The notes: a model not told the origin generated them from the sequence alone. A stretch of 64,000 nt of DNA from Helianthus annuus (GCF_002127325.2 NC_035438.2:88784385-88848384); one strand, 5' to 3'. Shown: positions 1-11,810, counted from the stretch's first letter. A program made the numbers and translations.

Positions 1-1
1 A

Positions 2-1584
2 GAAACAGTAGTTGAAACACCAGTTATTCCAACTAGTGTTAGTCAATCACTCTTCACCACCCAAACCACTGCCATCACAACCCCTGCTCAAAAGCAGAAG
101 ACATCCGCTGACATATCAGTAGTTGTAATGACAACAACGGTTGAGACACCAGTTGTTTCAACCATTGTTTGTCAGCCATCCACCACTACTCTCACCTTTC
201 TCACATCACAACCACCAAAGCTCTACACCAGAAAAAGAAAACTTACTCAAGCAAATGAGGACAAATATGATCCCAATGCTGCAAAATATCCACTGGAATT
301 AGAGGCTATAAAAAATGAGATGAGGCAATTCTACTCTGATGATGATCCTTCAAACAGAAGATTTCCTTCACTCGTTGGCTTCATAATCCTAGAAGACATG
401 GATGAATACCTAGAGCTCAAAGCATGACAGGCTAAGATAAGAGCCAAGGTTGAATGTGAAGGTCAAAGTGATGAAGCCATTGCTGAAAGATTGGATTTTC
501 TGCTCACAAAAGTCAAACTGATAAAATATTTTGCACAAGAACTGAGCAAAGAAAAGGCAGGTCAACGAAAAGAGCTGAGAAGAAAACTTCTTGCGTATAT
601 CATGAAAGAAAAATTTTATCCTGCTAAAGAAAACCAATTTGAAGAATGGCCAATAGTTGCTTTAAAGCATGAGGCAGAGAGAATTGATAAAATCAAAAAT
701 GATCCTAAAAAGAAGCAGAATGCTCTAAATTGGAGCAAATACAAGAAGCTCATTGCTGACCTAACTACTGCGTACAAAAGAAAGAAAAAGGAGCTGGTGG
801 ATGCAAAAATGGATACTGTTGAGCCATATCAAAATGGTCAAAGCAGTAGACTGATGAAGCCTATGAAAGGCTGAAGAAAAGGAGGATAACTGTTCCAAGC
901 ACTTCAAAGAAGCGTGAACTAAGGATGAAGCTTGAACAGCAGATTGAAAACCTCCAAAAACTATTCAAATCAGCAGATAATCCTATTCTTGTGTCAAACC
1001 AAGAAGAAGGAAAACAACTGTCTGAAGACGAGGTAAAAGAAAAGGAAGCTGAGTACTTCAAGGACACCATCTTGAAAATGGGTCTAAAAGAAGATACTTC
1101 AGAAAAGCTTCAAAACCTCATTAAGGAGGTATTAACTAAACCTGCATCACCAAACACTTCGACAGGCATGACAGACATTGAGAGGCAAGAGCCGATCGAA
1201 AGAGAGACTTCAGAAGACATAGCTGCAGCAAACAATGTCATTGAGATGGCCTTCCAAAGAATGTCTGAAAGTCTGCAAGTTTTCACAAGGCCAACATCTC
1301 CAAACTCATCATCAAATAAATCTCTCCCAAGAAACCCATTAGGATTAAAAGTACTAAAGTGGATGTCTAATCAAAAGACCCACGTATTGACCCTGGTCAG
1401 ATCCAATGGCGAAATGAAGTATATATCAAGGAAAGAAGCACTAGGCCTTAGTGTTGAAGATTTGCAGGATCTCCTTGAACTTACATTGTGTAGGGATGAA
1501 GATGACATAAGTGCCAAGAATTTTGAAGAAGAATTTAAAGAACAAGCTAAGGAACTTCTGATGAGGAATAAAGGTCTAGAATAA
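2..1584 (+). pseudogene. Envelope-like/post-pol ORF of the copia element (broken)
   Basis: Frame 2 is open from the window edge with a Thr/Pro-rich stretch (VETPV repeated), then a TGA at 425-427, and stays open in the same frame to 874 with a Lys/Glu-rich, coiled-coil-like region. Near 845 the sensible reading moves to frame 1 (TDEAYERLKKRR, then EQQIENLQ), which runs to the stop at 1582-1584 with a C-terminal segment containing VRSNGEMKYISRKEALGL. So the ORF has one nonsense codon and one frameshift. The position between pol and the polypurine tract matches the extra ORF of SIRE-type copia elements. No fusion peptide or membrane span is seen, so envelope-like is a positional label and the biochemical role is unknown. 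Confidence 0.55.
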
Positions 1585-1610
1585 TGAAGGGTTTTGGCAT
1601 TATCTGTTCC

Positions 1611-1620
1611 AGGTGGAGAT
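1611..1620 (+). other. Polypurine tract of the copia element
   Basis: AGGTGGAGAT lies directly before TGTTGGG, the LTR start. It would prime plus-strand DNA synthesis. The match to the usual copia pattern is good. Confidence 0.6.
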
Positions 1621-2388
1621 TGTTGGGATTGAACCCCTACCAGAGGAACAGATAATGAAAAGCCAAAACCGGATCACAACAGTGGACCCATAATAAACAG
1701 CTGGTTACACTTGGTTTTCCCCTTGATAGTGGTATTCTAACAGCTGATGGATCTTAAGTACTGCTCACTATAACAACTGATGAACCAAACACTGATGAGA
1801 TTCTAAAGACTGCTGAAGACAAACACTGTTGCTCTATCTACTGTTGTTTCCTAAGTACTGCTGAAGACACAAGCATTGCCCATTCAAAGACTGATCACCT
1901 TTGAAGAAAGCACTGATCCTCAACATCAGTACTCAGGCTACAACAGGGGAACATGAAGCAGTTGTTACTTCTTGTTTTGTATTGTACTTATAATCAGATT
2001 TTACACATCAGTAGTCTGTATAGAACAGTGTTTATAGGTTGTTAGTTTGTTAGATGTCACTATCATGGTGACGTCAGCTGAGATGCTTCAGTGGTTTGGT
2101 TTGCCTATAAATGGAGCAGTACCCTGTACTGTTATATTTGATTGACTGAGTGGATTCTTCTTCTTAAGTCCAATCCTTTCATCTAGTGCAACCAACCTTG
2201 GGGTATCAGGCTGAGGGGGAGCTTAGTTCTGTAAGCATGCTTGTAATCATTTGCTTTGTATCTCAATCATTCAACTTAATGAGAAGCATCTGTTTACTAA
2301 ACTACTTTCTCCTTTGTTTGTGTTCACAAAGTTTGTTTTCATTTCCGCTGCACTTAATATCATTTTATATTCATTGTTCTATCAAAAT
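1621..2388 (+). repeat. Copia 3' LTR, apparently truncated
   Basis: It starts TGTTGGGATTGAACC after the purine tract. A TATA box lies at 2106-2112, and AT-rich R/U5-like sequence follows. No CCCAACA-type 3' terminus is found before D-LTR homology starts at about 2389 (shared CAAATAAG), so the last part of this LTR appears lost. Confidence 0.6.
2106..2112 (+). promoter_or_regulatory. TATA box in copia LTR
   Basis: CCTATAAATGGAGC is a canonical plant TATA context inside the LTR. Transcription would start roughly 30 bp downstream. Confidence 0.5.
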
Positions 2389-5300
2389 TATACAAATAAG
2401 GAGATCACCAATGGGTTGCAAAGCCAATGATATGTGTGAAGTGCTGTAGGAAGACTCAAACCTAGCAGATTTTTGCGTCGGACTCAAAGTCACCCCGAGG
2501 TCCGTTCAGTTGGGCCTGGAGTTGGGCTCGCTACACCCAGATAGATCTACCGCGAATGACCCTCGGTCCTACAATGAGGATTAATGGCCTCTAGTTTCCG
2601 CCTACCCACTCACATGATCTAAGTAGTAACCCTCCTTAAGCTAACCATACCATGTATAAAAGTATCAGAAATCATTGTAACATGTATTTCACCCCCGAAG
2701 TATAAAAACTGAAAATAGTTAAGAGAAAAGGGGGACATGAACTCACAGAAGTGCGTCTCGAAATAGTAAATCCCAATCAACCTGCTGCGTGACGACCTAC
2801 ACGTACTAATTTCTATTAGACGGACGGTCGTGCCTTGGCTTAAGGTTTAATGTTTTTGGGAAATACTTAGACAACTATTTCGTATTTATACTTCTTAATT
2901 ATTATATTCCTTCCCAAGGATGGGGGTTTTAATACATGTGCATTTTTATAATTCCAAAAATATATTTTTAAGTCTCACTTAATAAAATATATATTTTAAT
3001 TCATTTGTCTTAAATATTCCATCTCCAAAATATACATATTTTTCCCAAAAATATTATATTTTACTTCATACCATTTCCAAAATATATATATTTTTCCCAA
3101 AAATATTATATTTTATTCCATACAATATCCAAAATAATACTTTCATCAAAATACACATCTAAGAGTATTTTTTGAAAATACATAAGTTACATTTTAAGGT
3201 TCGTGTGGTAGTAATAATACCTGTGTAACTTAAATATTTATTTGTGAGGGCGTTGGTATTATTTTGGAGTCGTATTTTCATGATATTTCCAAGTAATATT
3301 ATTTTTACCCTAAAAATAACATATCTAGTTCACAAAATAATCATAAAATCACACAAGCGTTTTACTATGAAATATATATGCTAAATATATATTTAACAAG
3401 TTTTATTTACGAAAATCCACCTCCGACACTTGGTAATTTTGTAATAAAAATCATGGCGAATTTTATTTGGGAAAACAAGTCAAAAAATATATTTATAATC
3501 ACTTGCCACAAAAATATTTCTAAGTGTTATTTTCTGGAAAAATTTCGCCAGAGTTTCCTCTGTAACTGGAGGTGGCCACGCTTACTAGCGTATCATTTTC
3601 TTTTCAAAATTCAGTCAACAATTTTCCAATCATCAATATACAATATTCAAACATCAAACTAGTCAAAAATAAGCATAAATCGCAAACTCATGAACTTCTA
3701 AGTTGTGTAAAAATATGTGGTAACTTTCTAACATATTTAGTGGATCTTTCCATTTTCAAAAATAAAATTAGTTTCTTGAAAACATTATTTTTAAAGAATA
3801 TGTAGTCTTACAACTTCTAGTCAATATTTAGGAAAATATTTCTTTGTTAAATCTTTTATTACACAAGTGTTTACACGCTTGCGTTTTCACTAAAAAGCTT
3901 GTAGTTTATGCAAGATCCGGGTTTTAAATAAGACTTGCACCTTTTGCTTGGTTCTTCCGAAAAACCGCTTGTAGATCCTTAGATCTACTAGTTTAGATCC
4001 TTATGTTACAAGAAAAATTACTTTCGCACAAGTTCATGTTCATGTGTGGAAGGGTTCATCATCTTACAACTTTTACACTTAACATATTACTAGTTCATGT
4101 TCCATGAATATGATCTAGCATGGCTAGATGATGATCCACCCCACTACTAGTGACAAACAACATAAAATAATTACATCTAGACAAGATTCACAAGATTTAC
4201 ACCACTAGTTACTCTTTATCCATCTAGTTCATCATTCTTTCAAGACTTTTATTTTTCATCTTGTGTGTTCTTGAGTTTTAACCATTAAATCTCTTATTAA
4301 CCACTTTAAACAAGAACAAGAGGGTGTCTAGAAGAACTTACTACTAGCTCGTGGCTAGGGAAGAATCAAGGCGTAAACAAGGTGGATAAAAGCAATGTAG
4401 AGAGGTTCTTGAGTTTCCGAAAGCACCGAGCCTCCTTGTATGATCTCTAGCACCTTAGGGTATGTATGGATGGCTTGAAAGTGAACAAGTGATGATGATG
4501 GTGGGTGTTGTTGGGTTCGGCCGATCACAAAGAAAGGAGGAGGAGAGAGCAAATTTTGTGTTGTGAAGAAGTGAGATAATGGTGGTCTTGTATGCATTCT
4601 TATAATCCAAGTTTACTTAATATCCATCATGCAATATGTCACTAAGATATTAGACAACACTAAATAAAATAATCAAAAATGGTGGAGTGTGTCCTCACAC
4701 CTTCAACCGATCGGACTAGGGGGGGTATATGGTTGGATTTTGATGATATAGTTAAGAATTACTTAGGTTCTAAAGATCTTAGTGAGAGTATTATGTGTGT
4801 TATGTAATATAACGGGTGTTATTCGGGGACCCTAACTGGCTCAAGAAAGTATAAACTTTGTCATTGGCAATATTTTTATGTTCCGGGTAAAGTCCGGTTG
4901 TTCGGTTGGATATTGATCTGTTAAAGTGTCAAGTAAAGCTTTAAAGTGCCTTTTATAGCGTTTTTAGTGACACAATAAATTCCCGACTCATTGGAAAGTG
5001 TCTAGTATTATTTTACCCAGTTTTTGCACTTTACCAGTTGAGTTAAATGTTGAATTTTTGTATAAAGCGCAGAATTTTGTAGTTAAAGCATGCTTTAGGC
5101 ACACCCGGTCACTATAACTATCACCTAGTGACGCAGTTTTACAATCCTCACCTCCCTACACTCCCTATTAGTGTAGTAATCTATTCCCATCTCACACTGG
5201 CCTCAAAGACAGTGTCTGTCTAGTGCTGGCTATGTCAGCATGTTTACTGAGTTATCCGTTCATTGTGCTAACTGTGCTTTTGTGCATCAAGTTTGTCACT

Positions 5301-5471
5301 ATAGTTTTGTGTGTAATAATGGAGTGATAGTAATTAAGTATGATGCATGTATATGTATGTATCAGAAATCATGTAGCAGTTTAACCACAATTGTAAGCAA
5401 GCACAGTAATTAAGCATTAATTAAATATTAATTAATTTGTACGGATACCTGTTTTGGTGAGGGTTGTCACA
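2389..5471 (-). repeat. 3' LTR of element D, left end missing
   Basis: It ends at 5471 with GGTTGTCACA next to the purine tract. Bases 2389-4612 are homologous to 54285-56424 in the 5' LTR, with small indels; for example the copy here keeps a stretch of about 90 bp near 3870-3960 that the other lacks. The first 0.5-0.8 kb, which should begin TGTCACACCCTGGC, is absent and the copia fragment abuts instead. Bases 4613-5471 have no partner in the window, because F interrupts the other copy at that point. No coding capacity is credible here; ORFs of 77-98 codons are shadows that recur in both LTRs. Confidence 0.8.
3005..3135. repeat. AT-rich tandem repeat within the D LTR
   Basis: Two to three imperfect units of about 55 bp built on ATATTTTTCCCAAAAATAT followed by a TTCCAAAATATA segment. 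The same array is at about 54910-55035 in the other LTR. Confidence 0.6.
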
Positions 5472-5481
5472 GTCACCCCCC
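5472..5481 (-). other. Polypurine tract of element D
   Basis: The minus-strand reading GGGGGGTGAC directly precedes the LTR start TGTGACAACC. The near-palindrome AAATTTCGTCCCGAAATTT lies next to it at 5488-5506. Confidence 0.7.
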
Positions 5482-5505
5482 GTTAAGAAATTTCGTCCCG
5501 AAATT

Positions 5506-6025
5506 TTAGGTTCTGCTTCTGATTGTAGGGGTCTTAGGAAATAAGTGGGGGTATTTCTCTTTCATTCGGTCCTCACGTTCCCAGGTGTATTCTGGACCGT
5601 TTCTTGCATTCCAATGAACTTTGACGAGTTTAACACTGCTCCTGCGGGTTTTGTTTATCTTCCAATCTGTAACCACAACCGGTTCTTCGACAAAATGGAG
5701 CGTGTTGTCAATATGAAGCTTGTCTGCGGGAGTGACAACAGTTTTCTTGTGTCGGACTCTTTTTCAGGTTTGGTACATGAAATGTATCGTGAACACCATT
5801 CAGCTCGGCAGGTAAGTCCAATTTGTATGCTACTAAACTGATTCTTTCCAGAATCTTGAATGGACCAATATACCGCGGATTCAACTTTCCACGCTTTCCG
5901 AAGCGTGCCACACCCTTCCAGGGTGATACCTTCAACAATACCAAGTCTCCTACCTCAAACTATAGAGGTTTCCTTCTTCGATCTGCATAGCATTTTTGTC
6001 GATCGCGAGCCACCTTGATGCGATC
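5506..6025 (-). pseudogene. Element D pol C-terminus: integrase tail and chromodomain, broken
   Basis: The frame of the upstream pol continues after a TGA at 6026-6028, meets a TAG at 5960-5962, then reads [19 protein letters not shown] and [17 protein letters not shown], the GPY/F module of chromovirus integrase. A frameshift near 5760 moves into a second frame reading FVEEPVVVTDW, VKVHWNARNGPEYTWE and KEKYPHLF, a degenerate chromodomain, ending at TAA 5506-5508. In intact relatives this region helps target integration to chromatin. It cannot be made as one protein here. Confidence 0.75.
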
Positions 6026-7894
6026 TCAGATCTGTGTAATCTGATCTGTGGTTTCCTGGACCACATCAGGACCAACCAACTGCCTATGACCTGCATCGGA
6101 CCAACAAAGCGGTGATCTGCACTTACGGCCATATAGAGCTTCAAATGGCGCGGCTCCAATACTGGGGTGGTAGCTGTTGTTGTATGAAAATTCGACCAAT
6201 GGTAAATGTTTATCCCAGCTACCACCCAGATCCATAACACATGCTCTTAGCATATCTTCCAAAGTCTGAATAGTTCTCTCGCTCTGGCCATCAGTTTGCG
6301 GGTGGAACGCAGTGCTCAGATTCAACTGTGAGCCAAAAGCTTCTTGGAAAGACTGCCAAATCCTTGACACAAACCTTTCGTCTCTATCAGAGATGATCGA
6401 GAGAGGCACTCCATGACGTTTAACGATTTCTCTCATGTATATTTTCGCCAATTTGCTCGTGTTATCCTTCTCCCTGATGGGTAAGAAGTGCGCAGATTTC
6501 GTTAACCTGTCTACTATTACCCAAATAGTGTCATGACCTCTTAGCGTTTTTGGTAACTTTGTTATAAAGTCCATTGAAATTTGTTCCCATTTCCATTTCG
6601 GAATCTCAGGTTGCTGCAGAAGTCCTGAAGGCTTCTGGTATTCAGCTTTTACCTTGGCGCATGTTAGACACTTGCTAACATAAACAGCAACGTTGTCTTT
6701 CATCCTAGGCCACCAATAATAATCTTTAAGATCTTGGTACATCTTATCCGCTCCTGGGTGGATAGAGTACCGTGATTTGTGAGCATCATCAAAAATAACC
6801 TTTCTCAAACCACCAAACAGAGGAACCCAAATCCTTTTCATGAAACATAGCGTTCCTTCCTCGTTTGGTATTAACTGCTTCTCCATTCCACGGAGATACT
6901 CTTCTTCAATGTTTCTTTCCTTAAGAGCCTCTTTCTGCGCGGCACGAATGCGCAGGGAAAGATCTGTCTTGGTAATCATCTCTAAAGCCCTAACCCTTAT
7001 GGGCTTGATCCTTTCTTTTCGACTTAGGGCATCAGAGACCACATTCGCCTTCCCTGGATGATACTTGATCTCGCAGTCGTAATCGTTCAATAATTCGACC
7101 CAACGTCTTTGTCTCATATTCAGCTCCTTCTGGTCAAATATGTGTTGCAGGCTCTTATGATCCGTGAAGATTGTACACTTTGTACCATATAAATAATGTC
7201 TCCAAATCTTCAACGCGAATACCACTGTGCCTAGCTCCAAGTCATGCGTGGTATACTCGTGTACCTTCAGTTGGCGCGATGCGTAAGCTATAACCTTCTG
7301 GTGTTGCATTAACATGCAACCTAATCCTTGACACGAAGCGTCACAATATACCACGAAATCATCAGTTCCCTCTGGCAGCGATAAGATCGGCGCATTGCAA
7401 AGCTTGTCCTTCAACAGCTGAAATGCTACTTCCTGTTTGATTCCCCAATCAAACTTCTTATCCTTCTGTGTGAGGAAGGTCAATGGTTGAGCGACTTTTG
7501 AAAAATCCTCAATAAACCTTCGATAATAACTAGCCAAACCTAAGAATTGTCGAATCTCGGTTGGCGTTTCTGGAGTCTCCCAATTCTTGATCGCTTCGAT
7601 CTTTGTGGGATCCACGTGGATTCCATTCCCATTAACCACGTGTCCAAGAAATTGGACTTCGCGCAACCAAAATTCGCACTTTGAGAATTTGGCATACAAC
7701 TTTTCCTTTTTCAGCAACTCCAAGATAGCTCTCAAATGTTGTTCGTGCTCAGCCTTTGTCTTTGAGTAAATTAGAATGTCGTCGATAAACATGATCACAA
7801 ACTTATCCAAGTACGGCTTGCAGACTCGGTTCATTAGGTCCATGAAAATTGCAGGTGCATTTGTCAACCCAAACGGCATAACTAGGAACTCGTA
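6026..7894 (-). pseudogene. Element D pol: RT C-half, RNase H and integrase core
   Basis: An open stretch of 617 codons begins [12 protein letters not shown] just after a TGA at 7895-7897 that splits RT. It contains the RT active-site motif [10 protein letters not shown], the RNase H signature YCDAS and TDHKSL, the integrase zinc-binding region (HPGADKMY through KCLTC), and the catalytic motifs [15 protein letters not shown] and DGQSERTIQ. It ends at TGA 6026-6028 after DQITQI. Catalytic residues are intact but the two flanking stops disable the polyprotein. Confidence 0.9.
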
Positions 7895-7897
7895 ATG

Positions 7898-8608
7898 TCA
7901 ATAGCGAGTCCTAAAGGCTGTCTTCAGGATACTTTCCTCTTGTATCCTTAGCTGATGGTATCCAGATCGAAGATCGATCTTTGAATAAAAGATTGAACCT
8001 TGCAGCTGGTCAAACAGATCATCAATCCTTGGAAGAGGATATCTATTCCTGATCGTCAACTTATTCAACTCTCGGTAGTCGATACACATACGAAAACTAC
8101 CGTCTTTCTTCTTGATAAACAGAACTGGAGCTCCCCAAGGTGAGAAGCTTGGTCTGTTGAATCCTTTGTCTAGCAACTCTTGAAGTTGTGTCGACAATTC
8201 CTGAATCTCAGACGGGGCAAGTCGATAAGGTGCCTTAGCCACAGGCGCGACGCCTGGGACTAAGTCAATGTGGAACTCCACTTGCCTTTGGGGTGGCAAT
8301 CCTGGCAAGTCTTCTGGAAAGAACTCAGGGTATTCCTTCATGACAGGGATGTCTTCAATCTTCGGCTCGGCAGCTTCTTTATCCACGATGTGTGCCAGTA
8401 AGGCAACACATCCCTTCTGTAAACACTTTCGAGCCTTCAGACAGCAGCTGATAATTCTCAAAGATGTATCGTGCTTCTCTCCATGAACCACGATAGTTTC
8501 TCCGTCTTCTGTTGGGATGCGAATGACCTTTTTGTGGCAGACAATCTCAGCCTTGTTGCTTGACAACCAATCCATCCCTACTACATCTGACAACTTCATT
8601 TGCTTCAA
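7898..8608 (-). pseudogene. Element D pol: protease tail and RT N-half
   Basis: It reads [15 protein letters not shown], the end of the gypsy protease domain, then [18 protein letters not shown], the RT entry segment, and [18 protein letters not shown] to [13 protein letters not shown]. It stops at TGA 7895-7897 within RTRY-HYEF, where relatives read through. Its start is not real: a deletion just upstream joins it out of frame to the protease active-site fragment. Confidence 0.85.
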
Positions 8609-8834
8609 CTAGCTTTCCATTAGCCAATTCAATTGAGTACGGGATATCTAATTTACTAGCAGCTAACCCAAGCATACTCTTATATTCTAACGTTACGAAA
8701 CTATAGTCGGCACCAGTATCAAACAAAACGGATGCAAAACGTTGATTTATGGGGAACGTACCAGTAACAACATTGGGATCATGGCGCGCTTCCCTCGCTC
8801 CGATATTGAAGACTCTTCCCCGTGCTTGATTCAG
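8609..8834 (-). pseudogene. Element D protease active-site fragment
   Basis: In the frame that follows the gag zinc-knuckle ORF, after a TAG at 8832-8834, the minus strand reads [19 protein letters not shown] and then SVLFDTGADYSFV, the DTGA active site of a retropepsin. The frame breaks near 8605 (ANEVVRC then stop), with an apparent deletion of the middle of the protease compared with elements A-C. Confidence 0.75.
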
Positions 8835-9623
8835 CTACGGGCATTCCTTCTTGAAATGCCCAACATCCCCACAGTTAAAACAGCCCAGTTTTTGCCCATT
8901 ACCACCTCCGTTCCCAGCTTGTGTGTTGTTTTGATTTCGGTTCACATTACCCGCTTGATTTGCATTGTTCCCTCTGTTTCCATTACCTCCATTATTCCCT
9001 CGTGAACGATCTCTATTACCACCATGGTTATTGTTCCTATTACCAAAACCTCCTTGGCCACCTCGGCCAGCACTAGCCCAGCAAGTATCCTTCAATTGGC
9101 CAACTTTCCCACAAGCTTCACATATTTTTGGCCCACACCGGCCAGAATGATGACGCTGGCAGGTGTTACACTTGGGCTGTGTACCCATATAACCATTCCC
9201 TTTCTTCTCAGCACCAGTTGCAGCTTGGACGGTGTGCTTGATTCTCCTTTCTTGCTAACCCTGCTTATACCCTGCTTGAAGTTCGAGAATTTCCTTTTGT
9301 TCTCGCCAGATGACTCTACGTGAGTCGCTTTCTTCTTCTACTCAACATTCGAAAACTTGTTTAAGCGGATGGCTTCTTCAATAAGGGCTACGCTCAGATC
9401 GATAGCCTCTGTGATTGTCGCGGGCTTGGAAGTAGTAACCATACTCATGATCTGAGGTGCTAAACCCCAAATAAAGCGCTCGATTCGTTTGAATTCCGGT
9501 GTAACCATATAAGGTACCACATGAGACAAGTCGTGGAATCTCTGAACATACTCCGCAACCTTGGGAGCTTCCATTTTCAAGTGCCAGAATTCGGTTTCCA
9601 GCTTCTGAATCTCCGCACATGAG
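8835..9623 (-). pseudogene. Element D gag, C-terminal part with zinc knuckles
   Basis: This continues the capsid region split by C. From 9623 down it reads CAEIQKLETEFWHLK and EYVQRFHDLSHVVPYM, then ends at 9338. A frameshift leads to 8835-9188, which carries CNTCQRHHSGRC, CEACGKVGQLKDTC and the CCHC knuckle CFNCGDVGHFKKEC, joined by a Gly/Asn-rich linker. Gag packages the RNA. The knuckle ORF ends in TAG at 8832-8834. Confidence 0.85.
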
Positions 9624-9937
9624 CAGTATGTGACAACTCGTGTTTCGAACCCACTTTTGTTTAACGTTACGTGATTATATGAACTCTATTTGAATAACAT
9701 GTTATACGTGCCTTGTGTGAAATTGTGAATGTTGGTTTATGTGTTACTTGAAACCGATCGTACATGAACCACTCGACTACACAAGCCCATTCGGTTTACA
9801 CACATCCGACTCGAGACCAAGAGGGCAACCTGGTAAAGGGTTAGGCCCACTTCCCTTGATTCGCAAACACATACCCATTAGGGGTTTAGATTTTCATTTA
9901 CTTGCCAAACATCCTCACACACACAAACCCTAGAACA

Positions 9938-9960
9938 CTCTCTCTCTCTCTCTCTCTCTC
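9938..9960. repeat. (CT)n microsatellite in LTR of C
   Basis: An uninterrupted CT run in the 5' LTR; the matching run at about 41853-41872 in the 3' LTR is shorter. Confidence 0.9.
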
Positions 9961-11045
9961 GATCGGAACCAAAGGCAGCCGAACATCCCTTTCCATCGAT
10001 GCTTTTGGATTCGGATCATCCTCTTCTCATCTCGGTTAGTATTAAGTTCGTCGATTGCATGTTTAATATGTATGATTATGAGATGATATTGTTATCTATC
10101 GGATTACATGATCTAGGGTTCTTGTTAGCATGATTTATTATGTTGTTGATTCTTAGTATTCATGAAATCGGCTGCATGTATGATTAAATCGGATTGGTAA
10201 TATGCTAATCGGTTCGAATGTGTTCTTGTTAATCAGCTGTGATATTATGACTTGTGATTGGGATTTAGGTTGCATGATAGTTAAATGATTCAGTTTATGT
10301 TTGTATAATGATCTGATTGTTTGTTCTTGATGATGATGATATGAATTTTCATAATTATCGAATAATAGCTGATTTGATCTGATTATGAAACTGCTAAATT
10401 TGTTGACTGATTTTACGGAACTAAATGAGCTGCTAATAAGGAAACTGTTACAATCTGCTAGTCTTGACATGGATTGCGAGTCGAGAACACCTAGTCTCGA
10501 CTCGGGACCTCCTTACCGACACAAAACAGCACAACTCGAGACCAGCATTGCGAGTCCTGTTGCGACTCCAGACCTGACTCGAGACAACCTAGTCTCGAGT
10601 GATATATGCACCAGCCGAGACCTCCTTTGTTGCGACTCGAGACCCCGAAACCAATACCACTCGAGATCGCTAGTCTCGACTCGAGACCGCGAACATTTGA
10701 ACACTATTGGACTGTCACTGTTATGAGCCCAATTGATTGGGCCGGATACTTGGACTTCGTTATTTACGTAACTGTTCCTGTTAATGCTCATACGTGAATT
10801 GCCATGATTATACTTGTGTACAATACGTGTAGAACATACGTGTTATACTTGAATACGAACCTGACTTGTATAATAACCATTTTAGGACGTGGTTGATCAC
10901 TAATAGCTTAATTGAACTTTTCTGTGTATCTGCCGAGCAAACCAAGGTGAGTTCACACAGCCAAGGCATGGGATTCCCGGGTTGGGAATTGGGTTGGAAG
11001 ATTTGAATTGGATAATTACTCGTACTTACGCTATTGCTAGACTAT

Positions 11046-11275
11046 ATACCATCGTCCTCAGGTTAGTCAAGACACTTACGTAAAACCTACGTAAATTAGT
11101 ATCTACCACTGTCTCCCGGGTCGGGAGGACACTTGCGTAAAACCTACGTAAACTCATACTTACTACTGTCTTCCGGGTCGGAAGGACACTTACGTAAAAC
11201 CTACGTAAACCCCACGCGTACCACTATCCTCGGGGAAGGGCACTCACGTAAAACCTACGTGACCTTGTACGTATT
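11046..11275 (+). repeat. 57-bp tandem repeat array in 5' LTR of C
   Basis: About four units, each with an ACC(A/T)CTGTC-like start, a CGGG-rich block and TACGTAAAACCTACGTA. The 3' LTR (42929-43095) has one unit fewer, which explains most of the 87-bp length difference. Confidence 0.8.
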
Positions 11276-11797
11276 CCTGTTCTCGAGTTAAGAAGAACAC
11301 TCATGGTTGCAAATAGTCTAGTAAGGATAAACATGGGAAGCCCCCATTAGTAATAAATATAATCATGGGAAACCCCCACTATTAGTACATACATACATGG
11401 GAAGCCCCCACTAAATGAACATACGTTTTGCTATTACGAACTTACTTTCTGTGAACTCGCTCAACTAGTTGTTGACTCTCTGCTGCATGCCTTGCAGGAC
11501 CTTAGGTACTTATGGAGCTTGCACAGGGAGGAGCAGGTCGTTGTGGGACATGGATCGTAGACGCCATGTTAAACGTTTAAACAATTGAACTTATGATTTA
11601 CATTGGGTTTACATACTTATGCTTCCGCTACTCAAATTACGTTTCGTTTGGTTTGAACATCAATTGTATTGAATTGGGTTTTACGAACTATTTTAATCAT
11701 TATGCATTATTTTCAATATGATTGATGGCTTGATCCTGGTCATGTCACGCCTCCAAGCGGTGGTACTCCGCGGGTGGATTTTGGTGGTGTGACAGAT

Positions 11798-11810
11798 TGG
11801 TATCAGAGCC
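11798..11810 (+). other. Primer-binding site of element C (tRNA-iMet)
   Basis: TGGTATCAGAGCC, complementary to the 3' end of plant initiator methionine tRNA, three bases after the LTR end. Confidence 0.95.

Larger units (their letters stand above)
1..2388 (+). mobile_element. 3' part of a SIRE/Maximus-like Ty1/copia retrotransposon
   Basis: An envelope-like ORF (2-1584) is followed by a short purine tract (1611-1620) and an LTR that opens with TGTTGGGATTG at 1621. This order (post-pol ORF, GGTGGAGAT-type tract, TGTTGGG LTR) is that of SIRE/Maximus copia elements. The 5' part lies left of the window. The LTR seems cut at about 2388, where sequence homologous to the D LTR begins, so the right end and TSD are missing. 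RT and IN are not in view, so the lineage call is by analogy. Confidence 0.65.
9629..11794 (+). repeat. 5' LTR of element C
   Basis: TGTGACAACTCG to GGTGTGACA, 2166 bp. It includes a CT microsatellite (9938-9960), a CTCGAGACC-rich block (10466-10690), an array of about 57-bp units built on TACGTAAAACCTACGTA (11046-11275), and short repeats of CATGGGAAGCCCCCA (11331-11415). No credible coding sequence is inside; small ORFs recur in the 3' LTR. Confidence 0.95.

Noticed and set aside
3378..3805. 94- and 77-codon ORFs repeated at 55271-55698
   Set aside because: AT-rich, low-complexity reading of the D LTR; repetition comes from the LTR pair.
5950..6240. 96-codon minus-strand ORF
   Set aside because: Wrong frame over the integrase end of D; the frame with family motifs is the one broken by TGA and TAG.
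11798..11810. tRNA gene remnants at the PBS sites
   Set aside because: Only 12-18 nt complementary to tRNA 3' ends; no cloverleaf. They are primer sites.
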